64,000 nucleotides of DNA from Chloroflexi bacterium UBA6077 (GTDB lineage: Bacteria; Chloroflexota; UBA6077). The position numbers were made by a program, and so were the translations under genes. Every line of letters begins with the position of its first letter. Position 1 is the stretch's first letter. Positions 34,670 through 43,263 of this stretch are shown here, one piece after another. The stretch spans positions 1 to 64,000 of the forward strand of contig DIXP01000103.1 of NCBI GenBank assembly GCA_002436065.1, written 5' to 3'. The notes under the pieces were generated by a model. That model did no database searches, was not told where the DNA came from, and saw nothing but the letters and a program-made list of their open reading frames with translations.

Positions 34670-36331
34670 ATGGCTACCGTAGTCATCCCGCGCACGGACG
34701 AAGGCGACGGCAAGGCGGCCATGAAGGTGATGGATACGAAGCTCACCCGCCAGTTCGCGGTGAACATGCACGCCTGCGTGCATTGCGGCATGTGCTTCGA
34801 GTCCTGCCACTACTACAAGTCCACCGGCAATCTCAAGTACACCCCGGCCTACAAGGCCGAGCAGGTCCGGAGTCTATACAAGCGGAAGTACGACTGGATG
34901 GGGAAGCTGATCCCCGGTTGGGTCCACGCTTCCGAGCCCACCGAAGAGCAGTTGTCCGCCCTCTACGATGCGGCCTTCGGCTCCTGCACCATGTGTCGCC
35001 GCTGCAACTTCAACTGTCCCATGGGGCTCGACATGGGGCTGATGATGCGTACAGCCCGCGCCATGCTCACCAGCATTGGCAGGATACCTCCTGGTCTCAA
35101 GGCGACTGTGGATGCCCATGTGAATACCGGCAACAACATGGGGATTACCCGTGAGGACTTCATCGAGACGGTGGAGTGGATCGAGGAGGAGGTTCAGAAG
35201 GATGTGGGTGATCCGAACTTCCGCATCCCCATCGACAAGCCCGGCACCCAGTACCTTATGTGCCTCAACCCCCGGGAGGTAAAGTTCTTCCCGCTGCTGT
35301 TCATGGCGCAGATGAAGACCTGCTATGCCGCCGGGCAGAGTTGGGGTGTCTCCAGCCTGTCCTGGGACGCCACCAACTATGGTCTCTTCTCCGGCGACGA
35401 TGAGGCGTGCAAGAAGATCGTCACCCGTAACCTGGACGAGGCGGCCCGCCTCGGAGCTGAGACCATGGTGATGACCGAGTGCGGCCATGGATACCGAGTG
35501 TACCGGTGGGAGTCGCAGGGTTGGTACGGCAAGCCGCTCCCAGTGAAGGTGATGAGCTACGTGGAGCTGACCGCCGAGTTCATCCGAACCGGCAAGATCA
35601 AGCTCGATCCCACGAAGAACACCGAGTCGGTTACCTACCACGATCCTTGCAACCAGGCCAGGAGTGGCGGCATCTACGACGAGCCGCGCTACATCTTGGC
35701 CAACGCCGTCATGGACTTCCGTGACATGGAGCCCCACGGCCTCAACAACTTCTGCTGCGGGGGGGGCGGCGGTGCCCTCACAATGACGGAGTTCCGCGGC
35801 AGGCGGCTGGAGGCCGCCAAGACCAAGGCGGATCAGATCAAAGCTACGGGAGTGAAGATTGTCGCAACGTCATGCCATAACTGTATCGACCAATTGGGAG
35901 AGATCAACCAGCACTACAAGCTTGGGGTCAAGGTCAAGAACCTGTGCGAGTTGGTGGCCGACGCGATAGTTCTACAAACCCGCGACGGGCCGGCCGTCAT
36001 CCCTGGTACCCCGGTAGAGGTGACCGAGAAAGGCTTCATCAAGGACCCGGCCCGCTGGACCTCCGAGGCGGCCAGATACCTGGCTTACCGGCAGGGGTAC
36101 GGGCAGGCGTTGCAGGACCTCACCGATGATCATTGGAGGGTGATCGAGAGCGTCCGCGCTCACTACGCGCGATGTGGTGTCGCCCCCTCCCGGTTGGAGG
36201 TCTGCTCTGAGGTAGGGCTCACCAAGAAGGAGTTCTACAGGCTGTTCCCCGGCACCATGAAGACCGCATATAAGGTAGCGGGGCTGCCGGAGTCGGCGGA
36301 CATCGTGCCCAAGGCGGCGACGGTCGACTAG
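34670..36331 (+). CDS. DsrK/HdrD-like FeS protein fused to a DsrC-family domain
   Basis: 553 residues. Two 4Fe-4S sites (CVHCGMCFESC near 34-44 and CTMCRRCNFNCP near 106-117), then the HdrD Cys-rich domain with FCCGGGGG and SCHNC. From about residue 445 to the end a DsrC/TusE-like domain follows (KGFIKDPARWTSEAARYLAY, DDHWRVIESVRAHYARCG, LFPGTMKTAYKVAGLP). DsrK normally reduces a separate DsrC trisulfide; here the two are one chain, and both usual C-terminal redox Cys of DsrC are replaced (by Y and I). GGGAGG precedes the ATG. Confidence 0.85.
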   Translation: MATVVIPRTDEGDGKAAMKVMDTKLTRQFAVNMHACVHCGMCFESCHYYKSTGNLKYTPAYKAEQVRSLYKRKYDWMGKLIPGWVHASEPTEEQLSALYDAAFGSCTMCRRCNFNCPMGLDMGLMMRTARAMLTSIGRIPPGLKATVDAHVNTGNNMGITREDFIETVEWIEEEVQKDVGDPNFRIPIDKPGTQYLMCLNPREVKFFPLLFMAQMKTCYAAGQSWGVSSLSWDATNYGLFSGDDEACKKIVTRNLDEAARLGAETMVMTECGHGYRVYRWESQGWYGKPLPVKVMSYVELTAEFIRTGKIKLDPTKNTESVTYHDPCNQARSGGIYDEPRYILANAVMDFRDMEPHGLNNFCCGGGGGALTMTEFRGRRLEAAKTKADQIKATGVKIVATSCHNCIDQLGEINQHYKLGVKVKNLCELVADAIVLQTRDGPAVIPGTPVEVTEKGFIKDPARWTSEAARYLAYRQGYGQALQDLTDDHWRVIESVRAHYARCGVAPSRLEVCSEVGLTKKEFYRLFPGTMKTAYKVAGLPESADIVPKAATVD

Positions 36332-36366
36332 ATCGAACCGGCCCTGCGTTGCGCCCTGTGTCATAA

Positions 36367-36402
36367 GGGGGAGGAAGCGTTCGTTTGATCGCTTCCTCCC
36401 CC
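36367..36402 (+). terminator. Hairpin terminator after the DsrK-like gene
   Basis: 13-bp perfect stem (36367-36379 with 36390-36402), 10-nt loop, about 35 nt after the stop codon. Confidence 0.7.
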
Positions 36403-36421
36403 CTCGTCATCCCCGACCCCT

Positions 36422-36449
36422 CGTCATTCCCGCGTAGGCGGGAATGACG
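36422..36449. repeat. REP-like palindrome
   Basis: Perfect 12-bp stem CGTCATTCCCGC with a 4-nt loop. This CGTCATTCCCGC...GCGGGAATGACG type is a widely scattered extragenic palindrome in bacteria and often marks DNA bound by REP-associated transposases. Confidence 0.65.
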
Positions 36450-36501
36450 ACATTGAGCCGATACAACTCCTCGATTCTGAACTGTTACGCCAGATGTTAT
36501 A

Positions 36502-36529
36502 TTGACATTATTCGATATAGTGCTATGAT
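36502..36529 (+). promoter_or_regulatory. Promoter of first ars operon
   Basis: TTGACA (36502-36507), 16-nt spacer, TATGAT (36524-36529). A TCGATATAG segment within the spacer recurs at 36913-36921 upstream of arsM, so it may be part of the ArsR operator. Confidence 0.6.
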
Positions 36530-36559
36530 GGTGCTGACGTTGGAGGTGGGAGGTGGAAC

Positions 36560-36880
36560 TTGGCGGATAGCAGTGAGTGTTGCCGTTTGCCAGACTGTTG
36601 CGCGGTAGATCGGCTCTATCCTGATCTGGCCGAGGGAGAGAGTCTGTTCGGGGCCCTGGCCGACGAGACTCGACTGGCCATACTGAGGCAGCTTCGGGAG
36701 CGGGGAGAGGTTGCGGCCTGCGACTTCCACGCCTGTTGCGACCTCGCGCAACCGACGGTGTCTTACCATCTCAAGATACTGCGCAAGGCCGGACTTGTGA
36801 AGGCTGAGAAGCGCGGGTTGTGGGTGTACTACAGCTTGAACGATGAGACGATCGGGAGGTTGCGCGAGCTGCTTCCATGA
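36560..36880 (+). CDS. ArsR-family repressor
   Basis: 106 residues. Winged helix (GALADETRLAILRQLRERGE ... QPTVSYHLKILRKAGLV). Cys pairs at the N-terminus (ECCRLPDCC) and in the helix region (ACDFHACCDLAQ) are the likely As(III)/Sb(III) site, placed differently from the classical ELCVCDL pattern. TTG start at 36560 after GGAGGTGGGAGG. Precedes the arsM fusion gene by about 80 nt and probably controls it. Confidence 0.82.
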   Translation: MADSSECCRLPDCCAVDRLYPDLAEGESLFGALADETRLAILRQLRERGEVAACDFHACCDLAQPTVSYHLKILRKAGLVKAEKRGLWVYYSLNDETIGRLRELLP

Positions 36881-36956
36881 TCGTCTCTCGTTGACGATTA
36901 CATCGATATTTCTCGATATAGCAAGTGACACGGAAAGAAGGGAGCTAGAAAAAGCC

Positions 36957-38537
36957 ATGGGAGAGACCAACGAGCAGGAGATCAGGGATGCCGTTCAGAA
37001 GAGATACGCGGCGGCGGCAAGGCAGGTGAAGGTACAACGTCGAGCGAGCTGCTGCTCGGATTCGGGTTGCTGTGACAGCCATACGCCGCAGCTGTACGAC
37101 CTCAGCCAGTTGGCGGAGGTGCCCGATAACGCTGCCCTGGCCTCCCTTGGTTGCGGCAACCCGACGCTGCTGGCCGAGCTGAAGCCGGGGGAGACCGTCC
37201 TGGATCTGGGTTCGGGCGGCGGCATCGATGTGCTGCTTTCCGCGCGGAGGGTGGGTCCATCGGGCATGGCCTACGGCCTGGACATGACCGACGAGATGCT
37301 GGAGCTGGCCAGGGAGAACGCCACAAGGGCGGGCGTCGCCAACGTACAGTTCCTGAAGGGGGAGATGGAGTCGATTCCCCTGCCCGACGCCAGCGTGGAC
37401 GTGATCATCTCAAACTGTGTCATCAACCTTTCGGCCGACAAGGACAGGGTGCTATCCGAGGCGTTCCGGGTGTTGAAGCCCGGCGGGCGTTTCGCGGTGG
37501 CGGACATGGTCGTCCAGGGCGGCTCCCTGCCAGACTCTGTCAGAAAGGTCATGTCTCTCTGGGCTGGATGTATCGCCGGTGCCCTCTCTGAAGAAGAGTA
37601 CCGGCAGAAGCTCGCTGGCGCCGGTTTCGAGGGTGTGGATCTCCAGGTGCTGAAGGTGTACACCAAGGACGACGTGCCGGAGGAATACCACGAGGAGCTG
37701 TCCAAGGCGCAGGGAGCGGACCCCGACACCAGGGTGATCTCCGCCTTTGTGAAGGCTCGGAAAGCTCTGGAAGGGGAGCGCAAGACCCGGATCGCGATTG
37801 GGAAGGCGGGCAGTGATAACGAGCTGCGCGGCCATCTGCCGGGAACGCGGGCTGCTGGCTTGCAAGGATCGGTTGGGGGACCAACTGTGCCCCCCGCGAA
37901 GGGCTGCTGCGGCGATCAGGTGAAGAGCTATTTCCGGCGGGTCGCCACCCAGTGGGACCAGTTGCGGCAAGGCTACTTCACAGAGGAGGTCCGGGAGTCG
38001 GCCATGGCGCGAGCGGGCCTTACCCCGGAGTCGGTGGTGGCCGACGTGGGCGCCGGCACCGGCTTCATGCTGGCCGGTCTGGCGCCCCGCGTCCGCCAGG
38101 CCTACGGTTTCGACAACTCGCCCGAGATGCTGGATGTGGCCAGGGCCAATCTGAGCGAACTGCCCAACGTCGAGCTGAAGCTCTCCGAGGGTGCTTCCCT
38201 CCCGGTCGCGGCGGGCTCCTTCGATGCCGTCTTCGCCAACATGTACCTCCACCATGCCCCTGACCCGGCAGCGGCCATCGCTGAGTTGGCCCGTGTGCTG
38301 AAGCCCAGTGGCAGGTTGGTGATCACCGACATGGATAAGCACGACCACGAGTGGCTGCGGGAGGAGATGGCCGACCTCTGGATGGGGTTCGAGCGATCCG
38401 AGGTAGAGGGATGGTACAGGGCTGCCGGGCTATCCGACATCAGGGTGGAGTGCACCGAGCGGAGCTGTTGCGCCGCCTCGGCCTCCCGTGAGGCGAGCAT
38501 CAGCGTCTTCGTGGCCTGCGGGATCGTCGGCGCTTGA
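36957..38537 (+). CDS. arsM: Arsenite methyltransferase (ArsM) fused to a second SAM methyltransferase
   Basis: 526 residues. Domain 1 (about 1-275) is ArsM: Cys-rich start SCCSDSGCCD, C66 in LGCGNP, SAM loop VLDLGSGGGIDV, C154 in IISNCVINLS and C205 in LWAGCIAG, matching the three As(III)-binding Cys of known ArsM. Domain 2 (about 315-526), after a linker with GCCG, is a further class I methyltransferase (VVADVGAGTGFMLAGL, NMYLHHAPDP) ending in ERSCCAAS. Fusion is unusual; domain 2 resembles methyltransferases linked to ArsR regulators. GGGAG lies upstream of the ATG but rather far. Confidence 0.85.
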   Translation: MGETNEQEIRDAVQKRYAAAARQVKVQRRASCCSDSGCCDSHTPQLYDLSQLAEVPDNAALASLGCGNPTLLAELKPGETVLDLGSGGGIDVLLSARRVGPSGMAYGLDMTDEMLELARENATRAGVANVQFLKGEMESIPLPDASVDVIISNCVINLSADKDRVLSEAFRVLKPGGRFAVADMVVQGGSLPDSVRKVMSLWAGCIAGALSEEEYRQKLAGAGFEGVDLQVLKVYTKDDVPEEYHEELSKAQGADPDTRVISAFVKARKALEGERKTRIAIGKAGSDNELRGHLPGTRAAGLQGSVGGPTVPPAKGCCGDQVKSYFRRVATQWDQLRQGYFTEEVRESAMARAGLTPESVVADVGAGTGFMLAGLAPRVRQAYGFDNSPEMLDVARANLSELPNVELKLSEGASLPVAAGSFDAVFANMYLHHAPDPAAAIAELARVLKPSGRLVITDMDKHDHEWLREEMADLWMGFERSEVEGWYRAAGLSDIRVECTERSCCAASASREASISVFVACGIVGA

Positions 38538-38622
38538 CTGGGATGCTGCCCCTCCAGTTCCTGCTACAATTGGCTCATCGGGGATAGTAGGTGTCTGCAT
38601 CTGTTGAGAGGAGGGATTCTAG

Positions 38623-39339
38623 ATGAAGATAGCCCTGTTCAGCGACATCCACGGCAACATGCACGCCTTGGAGGCGGTGCTGGAGGAGATTGATCGGGAG
38701 AGGGCTGATCGCGTGTACTGCCTGGGCGACCTGGTGGGCTATGGGGCCTACCCCAACGAGGTGATCGAGTTGATTCGCAGCCGAGACATTCCCACGATCA
38801 TGGGCAACTACGACGATGGCGTGGGGTTCGACAAGGACGACTGCGGCTGCGCCTACAAGGGCGCCGAGATGCGCCGCCTGGGCGACCTATCCCTCCAATG
38901 GAGCAAGGAGCAGGTTACCTCCGAGAACAAGGAGTTCCTCCGCTCCCTGCACTCCCAGATTCGCTTCCCTGCTGAGGGCAAGCGGGTCTTTCTGGTCCAT
39001 GGTAGCCCTCGCAAGATCAACGAGTACCTCTTCGAGGACCGGCCCCTCTTCAGTCTGGAGCGAATCGCTCGAGAGTCCGAGGCGGACCTGCTGGCCTTCG
39101 GCCACACCCACCTGCCCTACGAGAAGGATGTGCTCGGGGTGCGCTTCATCAACGACGGCAGCGTGGGGAAGCCGAAGGATGGCAACCCCCGCGCTGGCTA
39201 CGCCCTTGTCGAGATCGGCGATCGTATCGAAGTGACCTTCCGCCGCGTGCCCTACGACGTGGACGCTGCCGCGGCCGCCGTCCGGGCCAGCAGCCTCCCC
39301 GCCCAGTTCGCCGACATGCTCGAGAGCGCCACCGGGTGA
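38623..39339 (+). CDS. Calcineurin-like metallophosphoesterase, copy 1
   Basis: 238 residues with the complete two-metal site: FSDIHGN, GDLVGYGAYPNEV, GNYDDG, VHGSPR and FGHTHLPY. Belongs to the small cytoplasmic YfcE/ApaH-like group. A nearly identical paralogue lies at 42016-42732, each following an ars gene, so a role tied to arsenic or arsenylated metabolites is inferred. An extra Cys pair DDCGCAYKG is common to both copies. GAGAGGAGG precedes the ATG. Confidence 0.85.
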   Translation: MKIALFSDIHGNMHALEAVLEEIDRERADRVYCLGDLVGYGAYPNEVIELIRSRDIPTIMGNYDDGVGFDKDDCGCAYKGAEMRRLGDLSLQWSKEQVTSENKEFLRSLHSQIRFPAEGKRVFLVHGSPRKINEYLFEDRPLFSLERIARESEADLLAFGHTHLPYEKDVLGVRFINDGSVGKPKDGNPRAGYALVEIGDRIEVTFRRVPYDVDAAAAAVRASSLPAQFADMLESATG

Positions 39340-39353
39340 CGTCTTCTCGACTA

Positions 39354-39399
39354 TTGACACCAAGGCGAGGCCGGCCGTAATATATTGATCAGTATCAAT
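39354..39399 (+). promoter_or_regulatory. Promoter/operator of arsR-ACR3 operon
   Basis: TTGACA (39354-39359), 18-nt spacer, TAATAT (39378-39383), then the perfect palindrome ATTGAT-CAGT-ATCAAT (39384-39399) over the transcription start, an ArsR-type operator. Confidence 0.7.
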
Positions 39400-39871
39400 G
39401 GATTTTGGGGGTGGATTGAATATCTCTCGTTACGCCGCTGCTCCTTTCGCTGAAGCCAACAGCTCGGAGGCCGACTTCGACCTGCTGCCCGTATTGCAGG
39501 CGCTAGCCGATAGCAGCAGGCTACGGATCATTCGCATGCTTCGGGAACGGGAGCAGTGCGTCTGCCACCTGACAGAGTCCCTGGGGCTCAGCCAAGGGAC
39601 AATCTCCCATCACGTGGGGGTCCTGAAGCGGGTGGGGTTGGTGCTGGACCGGCGCGATGAGACCGATGCGCGATGGGTCTACTACAGGCTGGCTCCCCTG
39701 GCGGAGAGGGTGGGCCGCGAGTTGGCGGAGTTGTTGGACGCAACGCGGGTGGATCCAATCCCCGCAGTCTGTGCGGATAGTACGAAGGAAGGCCGGAGGC
39801 CGAAATCGACCATGGGAGGTTTGGAGACAGTGGCCCCAAGCGAGAGCAGAATCACCGATGGAGGTAAATGA
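39398..39871 (+). CDS. arsR: ArsR-family repressor with CVC metal site
   Basis: 157 residues: winged helix with the classical As(III) site EQCVCHLTESLG and reading helix SQGTISHHVGVLKRVGL, then a 50-residue tail not typical of the family. The ATG at 39398 overlaps the operator, only about eight nt after the expected transcript start; a TTG at 39416 may be the true start. The ACR3 gene begins two nt after the stop (GTG 39873), with its ribosome-binding site inside this gene. Confidence 0.82.
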   Translation: MDFGGGLNISRYAAAPFAEANSSEADFDLLPVLQALADSSRLRIIRMLREREQCVCHLTESLGLSQGTISHHVGVLKRVGLVLDRRDETDARWVYYRLAPLAERVGRELAELLDATRVDPIPAVCADSTKEGRRPKSTMGGLETVAPSESRITDGGK

Positions 39872-39872
39872 G

Positions 39873-40973
39873 GTGTCGCAGGTGACCCAAGATCGTTCGG
39901 CTGCTGCCAACGTCGTTGGCCGGCTTTCCTTCCTGGACCGTTTCCTCCCACTCTGGATCTTCCTGGCCATGGGGCTGGGGATCGGTCTTGGCTACCTCTG
40001 GCCGGGCATCGCCACGGTGCTCGATTCGGCACGGATCGACACTGTCTCCTTCCCCATAGCCGTTGGTCTGCTCTGGATGATGTACCCCGTGCTGGCCAGG
40101 GTGAAGTACGAGGAGTTGGGAAAGATCAGGAGCGCGGGGAAGATGTTCACTCTCTCCCTGATCGAGAACTGGATAGTCGGCCCGCTGCTGATGTTCGTCC
40201 TGGCCTGGCTGCTGCTGCCCGACCTGCCGGAGTACCGGACCGGTCTTATCCTCGTTGGCCTGGCTCGCTGCATCGCCATGGTGCTGATATGGAATATGCT
40301 GGCCGATGGCGACAACGAGTACTGCGCCGTCCTGGTGGCCCTGAACTCGGTATTCCAGGTGCTGGTCTTCTCGGCCCTGGCCTACTTCTACCTCACGGTC
40401 CTGCCGGGCTGGCTCGGTCTTGGCGCGGGGCAGGCGGTACACATCGAGTTCTGGGATATCGCCAAGTCGGTGTTCATCTTCCTGGGCATCCCGTTGCTGG
40501 CTGGAATAGTCACCCGTTATGTGGGTCTCAAGACTCGAGGCAAGGAGTGGTACGACGGCGTGGCGATGCCGAAGCTCGCGCCCACGGCGCTGCTCGCCCT
40601 GCTGTTCACCATCGTGGTGATGTTCTCCATGAAGGGCGAGGTTATCCTCACCCTGCCCATGGACGTGGTGCGGATCGCCATACCGCTGCTGGCCTACTTC
40701 GGCCTGATGTTCGGCGGGTCCTTCTGGCTGGGCGCCAGGCTGGGGTTGAAGTACCAGGAGACGGCTACTCTCTCCTTTACGGCGGCCAGCAACAACTTCG
40801 AGCTGGCCATCGCGGTGGCGGTGGGGGTGTTTGGCATTGCCTCGGGGCAGGCGCTGGCGGCGGTGGTTGGTCCCCTCATCGAGGTGCCGGTGCTGATCGG
40901 CCTGGTGTATGTGGCGCTGGCGCTGAAGGATCGCATGTTCCAGGCCGACAAGCCAGCGCGGATCTCTGGTTGA
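39873..40973 (+). CDS. acr3: ACR3-type arsenite efflux permease
   Basis: 366 residues, about ten transmembrane helices. Family hallmarks are ARCIAMVLIWNMLADGDNEYC (shortened: GLARCIAMVLIWN), which contains the essential Cys, IPLLAGIVTRY and FTAASNNFELAIAVAV. GTG at 39873 follows GGAGGT at seven nt and gives the normal ACR3 length; an ATG at 39858 is the alternative. Exports As(III) driven by proton motive force. Downstream hairpin ends the operon. Confidence 0.92.
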   Translation: MSQVTQDRSAAANVVGRLSFLDRFLPLWIFLAMGLGIGLGYLWPGIATVLDSARIDTVSFPIAVGLLWMMYPVLARVKYEELGKIRSAGKMFTLSLIENWIVGPLLMFVLAWLLLPDLPEYRTGLILVGLARCIAMVLIWNMLADGDNEYCAVLVALNSVFQVLVFSALAYFYLTVLPGWLGLGAGQAVHIEFWDIAKSVFIFLGIPLLAGIVTRYVGLKTRGKEWYDGVAMPKLAPTALLALLFTIVVMFSMKGEVILTLPMDVVRIAIPLLAYFGLMFGGSFWLGARLGLKYQETATLSFTAASNNFELAIAVAVGVFGIASGQALAAVVGPLIEVPVLIGLVYVALALKDRMFQADKPARISG

Positions 40974-40990
40974 CCTGACAGAGAAGAGCA

Positions 40991-41018
40991 AGAGGCCGCG
41001 CGAACTCGCGCGGCCTCT
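40991..41018 (+). terminator. Terminator of arsR-ACR3 operon
   Basis: 12-bp perfect stem AGAGGCCGCGCG/CGCGCGGCCTCT with loop AACT, 17 nt after the stop, followed by TC-rich sequence. Confidence 0.75.
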
Positions 41019-41158
41019 TCATCCGCGCCGCCGTACGCCCAGTGGCAGTGTCCCGGGCAGAAGACTACCACCCCCGGGCGGAGGACCTGGATCACCTTCA
41101 CCCTTCCCACCATGGGCAGCTTAACCCCGTTCTTGCTTTCCATGGCTCGATTCGTGCG

Positions 41159-41182
41159 ATAATTCAAACTAGATTGAATTAT
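41159..41182 (+). promoter_or_regulatory. ArsR operator with overlapping -10 box
   Basis: Perfect 9-bp palindrome ATAATTCAA-ACTAGA-TTGAATTAT. GATAAT (41158-41163) within the left arm can serve as the -10 box. Lies 38 nt before the ArsR-ArsC fusion gene. Confidence 0.65.
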
Positions 41183-41219
41183 TGACACGCGGTTGATGGA
41201 TACCCAGCAGGAGGGATGG

Positions 41220-41999
41220 ATGACTTCCATGGCAGCCTCTTCTCCGCCGACCAAGTTTCTCCGCCTACTCGCCCACAGCCTCCGGTGGCAGATTCTGACT
41301 GCACTGGCCCGCAGTGACCATCGGGTCCAGGATCTCGCCAACCTCGGTGGCAAGCCAATGAACCTGATCTCCTACCACCTGGGGCGCTTGCGCGCCATGA
41401 AGCTGGTGAGGGAGCGCCGCAGTGACGCCGACGGCAGGGACGTGTACTACAGCCTCGACCTGGACAGGCTCCAGCATATCTACAGGGCTGTCGGCCACGC
41501 CCTGCATCCGGCGCTGGACATGTCTGAGCCTCTCTCAAGAGACGGAGTGCTCCAGGACCGTCCGGCCCATGTGCTGTTCCTGTGCACGGAGAACAGCGCG
41601 AGATCCCAGATGGCGGAGGGAATCCTGCGGCATCTCAGCCACGGACAGGTGGAGGTAGCGAGCGCAGGCTCCCATCCAAGCTCGGTTCATCCACTCGCTG
41701 TCCAGGTGCTGGCCGAGCAAGGCATCGATATCAGCGGCCACCGGTCCAAGTCCCTGGAGGAGTTCCGCGGCCAGAAGTTTGACTACATCATCACCGTCTG
41801 CGACCGCATCAAGGAGACCTGCCCAACCTTCACGGGGGACCCGGAGCGCATCCACTGGAGCTTCGCCGACCCCGCCGCCACGGGTGATGAGACCCGTTAC
41901 TGGGCGTTCAAGGTGGCCGCCAAGGAGTTGATGACCATGATTCGCTACCTACTCATCATGATCGATAGAGACACGAAGCAGTCAGCCCACCTTAAGTAA
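41220..41999 (+). CDS. ArsR-ArsC fusion: regulator domain plus arsenate reductase
   Basis: 259 residues. Residues 10-95 are an ArsR-type winged helix (LRWQILTALARSDHRVQDLA, MNLISYHLGRLRAMKLV) without the usual CVC metal Cys. Residues 117-259 are a thioredoxin-coupled arsenate reductase of the low-molecular-weight phosphatase fold: C122-TENSA-R128 loop, then the Cys pair in ITVCDRIKETCP and HWSFADPAA. So one chain may sense and reduce. ATG at 41220 with AGGAGG five nt upstream; earlier starts at 41193/41196 exist. Followed by the second metallophosphoesterase after 16 nt. Confidence 0.88.
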   Translation: MTSMAASSPPTKFLRLLAHSLRWQILTALARSDHRVQDLANLGGKPMNLISYHLGRLRAMKLVRERRSDADGRDVYYSLDLDRLQHIYRAVGHALHPALDMSEPLSRDGVLQDRPAHVLFLCTENSARSQMAEGILRHLSHGQVEVASAGSHPSSVHPLAVQVLAEQGIDISGHRSKSLEEFRGQKFDYIITVCDRIKETCPTFTGDPERIHWSFADPAATGDETRYWAFKVAAKELMTMIRYLLIMIDRDTKQSAHLK

Positions 42000-42015
42000 C
42001 GGGAGAGCCTTTCAG

Positions 42016-42732
42016 ATGAGAATCGCCATCTTCAGCGACATACACGGTAACCGCCATGCCCTATCTGCCGTTCTTGCCGACATCGACCGGGAGGTACCCG
42101 ACCGCGTCTATTGCCTCGGAGATCTAGTGGGCTACGGTGCGTATCCTAACGAGGTGATCGAGAGGATCAGAGATCGCGGGATCCCGACTCTCATGGGCAA
42201 CTACGACGACGGCGTTGGATTTGACAAGGACGAGTGCGGCTGCGCCTATACCGATCCCGAGATGAAGAGGCTGGGGGACAGATCCCTCATGTGGACTCGA
42301 GAGGTGGTCCCTCCAGAGAACAAGGAGTTTCTACGCTCTCTGCTTCCCAGCATCCGCTTCAACGTCGGGGGCAAGGAGATTCTCCTGGTCCATGGTAGCC
42401 CACGTAGGATCAACGAATACATCTACGAGGACCGGCCCCTCTTCAGCTTGGAGCATATCGCTAAGAGCGCGGAGGCTGACATCCTCGTTTTCGGCCATAC
42501 GCACCTTCCCTACGTCAAGGAGGTGGCTGGGGTGCTGCTGGTCAACGACGGAAGCGTCGGCAAGCCCAAGGATGGCGATGCCAGGGCCGGCTATGTCATG
42601 CTGCATATCGGGGATGAGGTGAAGGTGGAGTTCCGCCGGGTGCCCTACGACGTGGCTGCTGCGGCAGAGTCCATTCGGGAAGGCGGACTGCCGGCCCACT
42701 TCGCTTTCCTGTTGGAGAACGCCCGCGGGTGA
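42016..42732 (+). CDS. Calcineurin-like metallophosphoesterase, copy 2
   Basis: 238 residues, same length as copy 1 at 38623 and most residues identical: FSDIHGN, GDLVGYGAYPNEV, GNYDDG, VHGSPR, FGHTHLPY. Shares the DECGCAYTD Cys pair. Sixteen nt after the ArsR-ArsC gene, with GGGAG upstream of the ATG, so part of that operon. Two copies placed in two ars operons argue for a dedicated arsenic-linked role. Confidence 0.85.
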   Translation: MRIAIFSDIHGNRHALSAVLADIDREVPDRVYCLGDLVGYGAYPNEVIERIRDRGIPTLMGNYDDGVGFDKDECGCAYTDPEMKRLGDRSLMWTREVVPPENKEFLRSLLPSIRFNVGGKEILLVHGSPRRINEYIYEDRPLFSLEHIAKSAEADILVFGHTHLPYVKEVAGVLLVNDGSVGKPKDGDARAGYVMLHIGDEVKVEFRRVPYDVAAAAESIREGGLPAHFAFLLENARG

Positions 42733-42784
42733 CCAGAGCGTGTGCCGGTGGGGATGGTACCGATCCTGCACGTGGGCGGACACC

Positions 42785-43261
42785 ATGAAAGCACGTGAGG
42801 TGATGACACCCGACCCGGTGACGGTCGGCCCAGAGACTCCCGTGGAAGAGATCGCGCGGTTGATTGTGGCGCATCGCATCAACGGAGTGCCGGTGGTGGA
42901 TGCAGCCGGCAATCTGCTGGGGTTGGTGACGGAGGGAGATCTGGTCCACCGTGCGGCCGACGAGAGACTCGAACCGCGCACTTCGCTCTGGAAGGAGAAC
43001 TTCTGGCGGAGCGTCTTCCGTCGACGGGGCGCGGAGCCCGACAAGGCCGAGGGGCGCACCGCCGCAGAGGTGATGACGCGGGAAGCCGTCACGGTCACAC
43101 CGGAGACAGATGTCGTGCTGGTGGCTCGGTTGCTGATCGAGCACGCGGTGAAGGCGCTGCCGGTCGTGGAGGGGCGGCGTTTGGTTGGCATGGTATCTCG
43201 CTTCGATCTCGTCAAGTGCCTGAGCGAGCAAGGGGAACCCTTCAACCCGCTGGGGGCCTGA
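42785..43261 (+). CDS. Two-CBS-domain protein
   Basis: 158 residues: CBS motif 1 at about 1-60 (REVMTPDPVTVGPETPVEEI ... GVPVVDAAGNLLGLVTEGDL), a basic linker, CBS motif 2 at about 95-150 (AAEVMTREAVTVTPETDV ... ALPVVEGRRLVGMVSRFDL). CBS pairs bind adenosyl nucleotides and tune partner proteins. The ArsB-type permease gene begins 2 nt after the stop, so it may gate or regulate that transporter (inference). ATG at 42785. Confidence 0.85.
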   Translation: MKAREVMTPDPVTVGPETPVEEIARLIVAHRINGVPVVDAAGNLLGLVTEGDLVHRAADERLEPRTSLWKENFWRSVFRRRGAEPDKAEGRTAAEVMTREAVTVTPETDVVLVARLLIEHAVKALPVVEGRRLVGMVSRFDLVKCLSEQGEPFNPLGA

Positions 43262-43263
43262 GA

